A DNA stretch of 64,000 nucleotides from Furcasterigmium furcatum (taxonomy: Eukaryota; Ascomycota; Sordariomycetes; Glomerellales; Plectosphaerellaceae): assembly GCA_001599815.1 (NCBI GenBank), contig BCIA01000005.1:3480472-3544471 (forward strand). The letters run 5' to 3'. The stretch's first letter is position 1, and each line of letters opens with the position of its first letter. This document shows, piece by piece, positions 63,831 to 64,000 of the stretch. The notes below the pieces were generated by a model. It was not told the DNA's origin. It made no database searches and saw nothing but the letters and a program-made list of their open reading frames with translations. Made by a program: the position numbers and the translations under genes.

Positions 63831-64000
63831 ATGGCACCTGATCTCAACTCCCTCTCCTCCTCCGCTTCACCACATCCGACAACATCATCCATGTCGACCA
63901 CCTCGACTACCAACGGAGATAGTCCTGCGCCCTCCCAGCGCACCGAGTCGCCCACCGGCTCTCCTCGGTCACTCTCTACCTCTCTACAGGCAGCAGCTAC
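63831..64000 (+). CDS. N-terminal fragment of a Ser/Thr/Pro-rich protein (partial)
   Basis: The ATG at 63831, preceded by CTCTGCG and a CT-rich leader, opens a frame that runs to the window end (56 codons plus 2 bases). The residues are Ser, Thr and Pro-rich (APDLNSLSSSASPHP, SPRSLSTSLQAAAT), the style of a disordered N-terminus of a fungal protein. Function cannot be judged from this fragment. Confidence 0.6.
   Translation, partial: MAPDLNSLSSSASPHPTTSSMSTTSTTNGDSPAPSQRTESPTGSPRSLSTSLQAAA

Overview
The window comes from the nuclear genome of a filamentous ascomycete, most probably a Sordariomycete. The evidence is a GC-rich genome, many short GT-AG introns (46-80 nt) with CTRAC-type branch sites, fungal-only families (MSB2-type mucin, Zn2Cys6 regulators, RTA1 protein, CorA-like giant protein) and two intron-bearing tRNA-Arg genes. 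All exon boundaries were placed by hand from splice signals, reading frame and remembered family motifs; no search was run.

Layout. 1-12 kb (minus strand): the N-terminal part of the ubiquitin E1 gene (cut by the window edge), a 1,687-codon CorA-like membrane protein, and a signalling mucin of MSB2 type. 12-17 kb: 5.2 kb without a recognisable gene. 17-21.3 kb (plus): FKBP12, a tRNA-Arg(ACG) on the minus strand, and a 17-exon adenylosuccinate synthase gene. 22-29 kb: a small basic protein, a Zn2Cys6 regulator followed by an RTA1-type seven-helix membrane protein, and a secreted Cys-containing protein. 29-36 kb: CHO2 (phosphatidylethanolamine N-methyltransferase) and a membrane-anchored lactonase-fold protein. 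40-54 kb: a second Zn2Cys6 regulator, an RBR ubiquitin ligase and a ROG1-like (DUF676) lipase. 54-58.5 kb (minus): eIF3g and a PH-domain protein. 58.5-64 kb: a mostly gene-free block with a second tRNA-Arg(ACG) and the first 170 nt of another gene.

The main discovery is a family of repeated introns. Three introns of 135, 135 and 136 nt, in the CorA-like gene (3078-3212, minus), the adenylosuccinate synthase gene (19278-19412, plus) and CHO2 (32355-32490, plus), are copies of one another from splice donor to acceptor. Two align without a gap at 106 of 135 positions, and two share an exact 28-nt block. All lie in the sense orientation of their host genes and carry a conserved nested hairpin and branch site. 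This is the pattern of introner (introner-like) elements, meaning intron gain by a mobile sequence. The adenylosuccinate synthase gene is also remarkable in itself: 16 introns, a 4-nt microexon and a 10-nt exon within 430 codons.

Most of the remaining genes are housekeeping or signalling functions with no obvious shared pathway (ubiquitin E1 and an RBR E3; phospholipid synthesis and lipase; translation; purine synthesis). The one plausible functional pair is the Zn2Cys6 regulator plus the RTA1 gene at 23.7-26.3 kb.
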